A stretch of DNA of 64,000 nucleotides from contig DAHXNI010000079.1 of the NCBI GenBank assembly GCA_027365475.1, positions 1-64,000 of the forward strand, written 5' to 3'. Position numbers and translations under genes: made by a program. This document shows positions 61,396-64,000 of the stretch, piece after piece (positions within the stretch are counted from its first letter, which is position 1; each line of letters opens with the position of its first letter). A model generated the notes under the pieces. It was not told where the DNA came from and did no database searches. It worked only from the letters and a program-made list of their open reading frames with translations. The DNA is from Pseudomonadota bacterium. GTDB lineage: Bacteria; Pseudomonadota; Gammaproteobacteria; JAKAQQ01.

Positions 61396-61800
61396 ATGAA
61401 AAGAGAGCAATCTGGATTTACGCTCATTGAACTCGTCATGGTGATCGTCATCTTGGGGATCTTGGCCGCTGTCGCGATTCCAAAGTTCATCAACCTGAGT
61501 ACTCAGGCTGACACCGCTGCTCTGGCGGGTGTGGTGGGCGCAGTCGAATCGGCCAGCGCGATCAACTACGCGGGTGCCGTGGCTGGCAACCCGAGTGCCG
61601 TCTCGACCTCGGGAGCGTCCTGCGCCCTGATTCTGGGTGGGGCTCCGAGCGGCATTCTGCAGCAGCCCCTCGATGCGAGCCAGTACACGGTATCGGGATC
61701 GGTCGGCACGACCCCGGGGATAGCTTCTGCCTGTTCCATCACACAGGTCTCGACGGGCAACATCACGAACGCCCAGGTCATTTCCGTCGACGCGCCCTGA
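61396..61800 (+). CDS. mshA: Major MSHA-type pilin MshA
   Basis: The 134-residue type IVa prepilin has a short leader MKREQSG cleaved before FTLIELVMVIVILGILAAVA, with the conserved Glu5, and a C-terminal domain with a Cys pair (SCALILGG and ACSITQ). It is preceded by a 152-base gap after the acetyltransferase, an ACGAGG ribosome-binding site, and followed by a strong intrinsic terminator, fitting high, separate expression of the major subunit. Confidence 0.9.
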   Translation: MKREQSGFTLIELVMVIVILGILAAVAIPKFINLSTQADTAALAGVVGAVESASAINYAGAVAGNPSAVSTSGASCALILGGAPSGILQQPLDASQYTVSGSVGTTPGIASACSITQVSTGNITNAQVISVDAP

Positions 61801-61825
61801 CCCGGGCGACTTTGAAAGTGTTGCC

Positions 61826-62347
61826 ATGCATCTAAATGGCAACCGAACCGAAGGGTGGGCAAGGGGGCGCTCGTCGCCCCCTTTTCTTTCGTCCGGCGTG
61901 ACGCTCACCGAGCTCGTGCTCATCATGATTCTCGTCGCCGTCCTCTCGCTCTTCATCCTCCCCCGCCTCTTCGATCTCACGGACTTTGGCGCACACGGAT
62001 ACTTCGACAGCCTTGATGCCGCGCTGGGTTATGCCCGCAAGGATGCCATCGCGACCGAATGCCCGGTTCAAGTGTCGTTCGCATCCGGTGGTTATGCGCT
62101 TGCCCAGGCCAGCCAGTGCACGAGCGGGAGCTATAGCCTCCCGGTGGTCAATGCCGCGACCGGGCGCCCTTACGCCACGACCCTGCCGAGCGGGGTGGCC
62201 CAATCCATCAATCCCGCCGTTTCAAGCCTTGTTTTCGATGCGACGGGGTCGGCCCCGGCTACGGAAACCGTGACCGTGAGCGGCGGCGGATTTTCGGGGA
62301 CGCTCACCGTGAATGGCGGAACCGGGTTCGTGAGCCACTCACCATGA
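61826..62347 (+). CDS. mshC: Minor pseudopilin MshC
   Basis: The 173-residue prepilin-like protein has SSGVTLTELVLIMILVAVLS, with cleavage after Gly, and a Cys pair (ATECPVQ and ASQCTSG). The leader from the ATG at 61826 is 24 residues, longer than that of MshA, and its codons include the terminator hairpin at 61861-61883. No other ATG or GTG gives a leader that keeps the Gly, so this start is retained. Confidence 0.78.
   Translation: MHLNGNRTEGWARGRSSPPFLSSGVTLTELVLIMILVAVLSLFILPRLFDLTDFGAHGYFDSLDAALGYARKDAIATECPVQVSFASGGYALAQASQCTSGSYSLPVVNAATGRPYATTLPSGVAQSINPAVSSLVFDATGSAPATETVTVSGGGFSGTLTVNGGTGFVSHSP
61861..61889 (+). terminator. Intrinsic terminator/attenuator between mshA and mshC
   Basis: A 9-bp stem AAGGGGGCG (61861-61869) with CGCCCCCTT (61875-61883), a 5-base loop and the T-tract TTTTCTTT (61882-61889) form a textbook intrinsic terminator 60 bases after the mshA stop. 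It lies inside the first codons of mshC, so it probably lowers minor pilin expression relative to MshA. Confidence 0.85.
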
Positions 62348-62793
62348 AAAAGCGTCTCTTCCGTAGACAGAAGGGATTCAGTCTGGTCGAACTCGTGATC
62401 ACGATCATCGTGATCGCCATCGCGCTTACGGCCGTCCTCCTTGCACTCGATGCGGCCGCGAGTTCGAGTGCAAACCCGATGGCCGTAACCCAGGCCATCG
62501 CGATCGGTGAGGCCTATCTTGAAGAGATCCAGAGCAAATCCTACACGCCGCTCCCCTGCCCTGCTCCCTGCACCCGTTCCAACTATAACGACGTCGACGA
62601 CTACAACGGCCTCGTGAATACGGGCGCCCAAAACCAGTTCGGACAGCCCATCCCGGGACTTGGCGCCTACACGGTCGCGGTTACGGTTGCCCCGACCACT
62701 TTCGATGGCGCACCCGCCAAACTCATTTCCGTCAACGTGACACGCGGCAACCTGGCCGACATCACCTTGGCCAGCTACCGGCTCGCGCTCTAG
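62344..62793 (+). CDS. mshD: Minor pseudopilin MshD
   Basis: The 149-residue prepilin-like protein has leader MKKRLFRRQKG before FSLVELVITIIVIAIALTAV, with the conserved Glu5. A CPAPC motif lies near residue 77. The ATG overlaps mshC by 4 bases. It is expected in a pilus tip or priming complex with MshC and MshO. Confidence 0.85.
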   Translation: MKKRLFRRQKGFSLVELVITIIVIAIALTAVLLALDAAASSSANPMAVTQAIAIGEAYLEEIQSKSYTPLPCPAPCTRSNYNDVDDYNGLVNTGAQNQFGQPIPGLGAYTVAVTVAPTTFDGAPAKLISVNVTRGNLADITLASYRLAL

Positions 62794-62805
62794 AACAGAT
62801 CCACG

Positions 62806-63669
62806 ATGGACCGGCCCGATCGATCCCGACCCCGCCCGAATGGTATGAGCCTCATCGAACTCGTGATCGTGATCGTGATCTTGGGAATCCTCTCGACCGT
62901 GCTCGGACTCATCATCGCAGGCCCCATCCGGGGATTCTTCGAGACCGGGCGGCGGGTCGCGCTCGTCGAGGATGCGAGCACCGCCCTCACCCAGATGGTG
63001 CGCGACATCCGTGCCGCACTTCCGAACAGCGTTCGGACCACCCAGAGTGGCGGCATCACTGCGCTCGAACTGCTTGAGACACTGGACGGCGCCCGCTATC
63101 GCGACGGGCCCGGGGGTGGAGTGACGTCGAGTACGGATATCCTTACCTTCAACGCGCCGTCCTCAGGCTTCAACATCCTCGGCCATTTCGAGAATCTGAC
63201 CCTTCCGCTCACGACAACTGCCGACTATCTCGTCATCTACAATACCGGGCAGACCGGCGCCAATGCGTACGACATCCAGGCCGGCCCGCCCAATGTGATC
63301 ACTCCGGCGGGCACCACGATCTCGATCAGTGCGGGAACCGATGAGGATCATGTCTCGATCAATCCCGCGTTCCAGTTCCAGTACCCTTCTCCCTACGATC
63401 GGGTCTACCTCGTCAGCGGTCCCGTTTCCTGGTTCTGCGATCCCGCAGCGGGTACCCTCAGGCGCGAGAGTGGCTATGCCATCTCGGCCACCGAGCCGGT
63501 CAGCGCGAGCGCAGGCAATCTCGCAACGAACCAGGTCAGCGCCTGCAGCTTCACCTATACGCCCGGAACTGCCGAACGTGCGGGACTCGTGACCCTGTCC
63601 CTCACACTCACGAGCCATGCCGAAAGCGTCACGCTCCTGCGTGAAGTCCAGGTGGTCAATGCGCCCTGA
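62806..63669 (+). CDS. mshO: Minor pseudopilin MshO
   Basis: The 287-residue prepilin-like protein has an N-terminal NGMSLIELVIVIVILGILST segment and a large periplasmic domain; the TALTQMVRDIRAALPNSVR region is typical of MshO/PilW. A single Cys pair (WFCDPAAG and VSACSFTY) is seen. Its end overlaps mshP by 11 bases. Confidence 0.87.
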   Translation: MDRPDRSRPRPNGMSLIELVIVIVILGILSTVLGLIIAGPIRGFFETGRRVALVEDASTALTQMVRDIRAALPNSVRTTQSGGITALELLETLDGARYRDGPGGGVTSSTDILTFNAPSSGFNILGHFENLTLPLTTTADYLVIYNTGQTGANAYDIQAGPPNVITPAGTTISISAGTDEDHVSINPAFQFQYPSPYDRVYLVSGPVSWFCDPAAGTLRRESGYAISATEPVSASAGNLATNQVSACSFTYTPGTAERAGLVTLSLTLTSHAESVTLLREVQVVNAP

Positions 63670-64000
63670 AACCGTCTCGTCCCGGATGGGTCCACCATCC
63701 CTCAAGTCGCGCACCATGAGCGGATTTTCGATCCTGATCGCGCTTTTCATTATTGTGGTTCTGGGCGCGCTCGCGCTCATCGTGGTCGAAATCACCGGCG
63801 CCGGGCAGTCGACGCCGATTCTCGCACTGCGTGAAGCCAGTGCACTGGCCGCCGCCGAAAGTGGAATCCAGTGGGGGGCACACGCTGCCCTCACGAATCA
63901 CACCTGCCCACCCACCACCACGATCCATCTCACCCCCCCGGGTCTTACCGGGTTCTCGGTGACCGTGACCTGTAGTTCCACCCCACACACGGAGGGGGGG
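63659..64000 (+). CDS. mshP: MSHA protein MshP, cut by the window edge
   Basis: The reading frame from ATG 63659 overlaps the mshO stop and runs off the window. It shows a pilin-like SGFSILIALFIIVVLGALAL helix and the LREASALAAAESGIQWGAHA segment seen in MshP/PilX. An internal ATG at 63717 is a possible start. The C-terminus, and any mshQ beyond, are not visible. Confidence 0.78.
   Translation, partial: MRPETVSSRMGPPSLKSRTMSGFSILIALFIIVVLGALALIVVEITGAGQSTPILALREASALAAAESGIQWGAHAALTNHTCPPTTTIHLTPPGLTGFSVTVTCSSTPHTEGG

Overview
The window is a GC-rich proteobacterial chromosome segment. The gene content (priA, argS, secB next to grxC and gpsA, tesA divergent from ybbA-ybbP, an EnvC-like factor and a complete MSHA-type pilus locus) points to Gammaproteobacteria or a close relative. 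Two complex I-like complexes, a fluoride riboswitch and a Cu(I)/Ag(I) efflux operon would suit an acid- or metal-exposed lithotroph such as Acidithiobacillus- or Acidiferrobacter-like bacteria, but no gene here settles the genus.

Layout. (1) 181-4802: priA, argS and a SPOR-domain protein. (2) 4807-12369: a consensus promoter, a fluoride (crcB-type) riboswitch and a six-gene operon ordered hyfC-E-F-G-I-B. (3) 12623-20152, minus strand: a second operon with the same gene order, convergent with the first. Both large subunits lack the NiFe-binding cysteines, so these are Ehr-type complexes (energy-converting-hydrogenase-related) rather than hydrogenases. (4) 20149-21020: remains of a third copy. 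A broken hyfC of the first type still has its promoter and a fluoride aptamer, and it lies directly upstream of operon 2. An inverted hyfB fragment follows. (5) 21120-33183: an accessory stretch with an exported LVIVD-repeat protein, a broken ParE-like toxin with its antitoxin, a Cus-type efflux operon, an IS256-family remnant, a repeat-rich GlyGly-CTERM protein and a decayed serine recombinase that ends at a tRNA-Ile2(CAU) gene. (6) 33368-47265: hemH, thiolase, fadD, tesA/ybbA/ybbP, an outer-membrane protein, envC, and the yibN-grxC-secB-gpsA-pyrD run. (7) 47407-64000: the MSHA pilus locus from mshI to a truncated mshP, interrupted between mshF and mshA by a four-gene cassette (KamA-like radical SAM aminomutase, two Ddl-like ATP-grasp ligases, a GNAT acetyltransferase).

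How it fits together. The strongest novel theme is fluoride-responsive control of a proton- or sodium-pumping complex I relative that lacks a NiFe site. One copy carries the riboswitch directly. The second appears to have captured the promoter and riboswitch of a decayed third copy. The second point of interest is the KamA/ATP-grasp/GNAT cassette inside the pilus locus, which looks like a beta-amino-acid peptide or modification pathway of unknown product. All calls come from reading the sequence; no database search was run.
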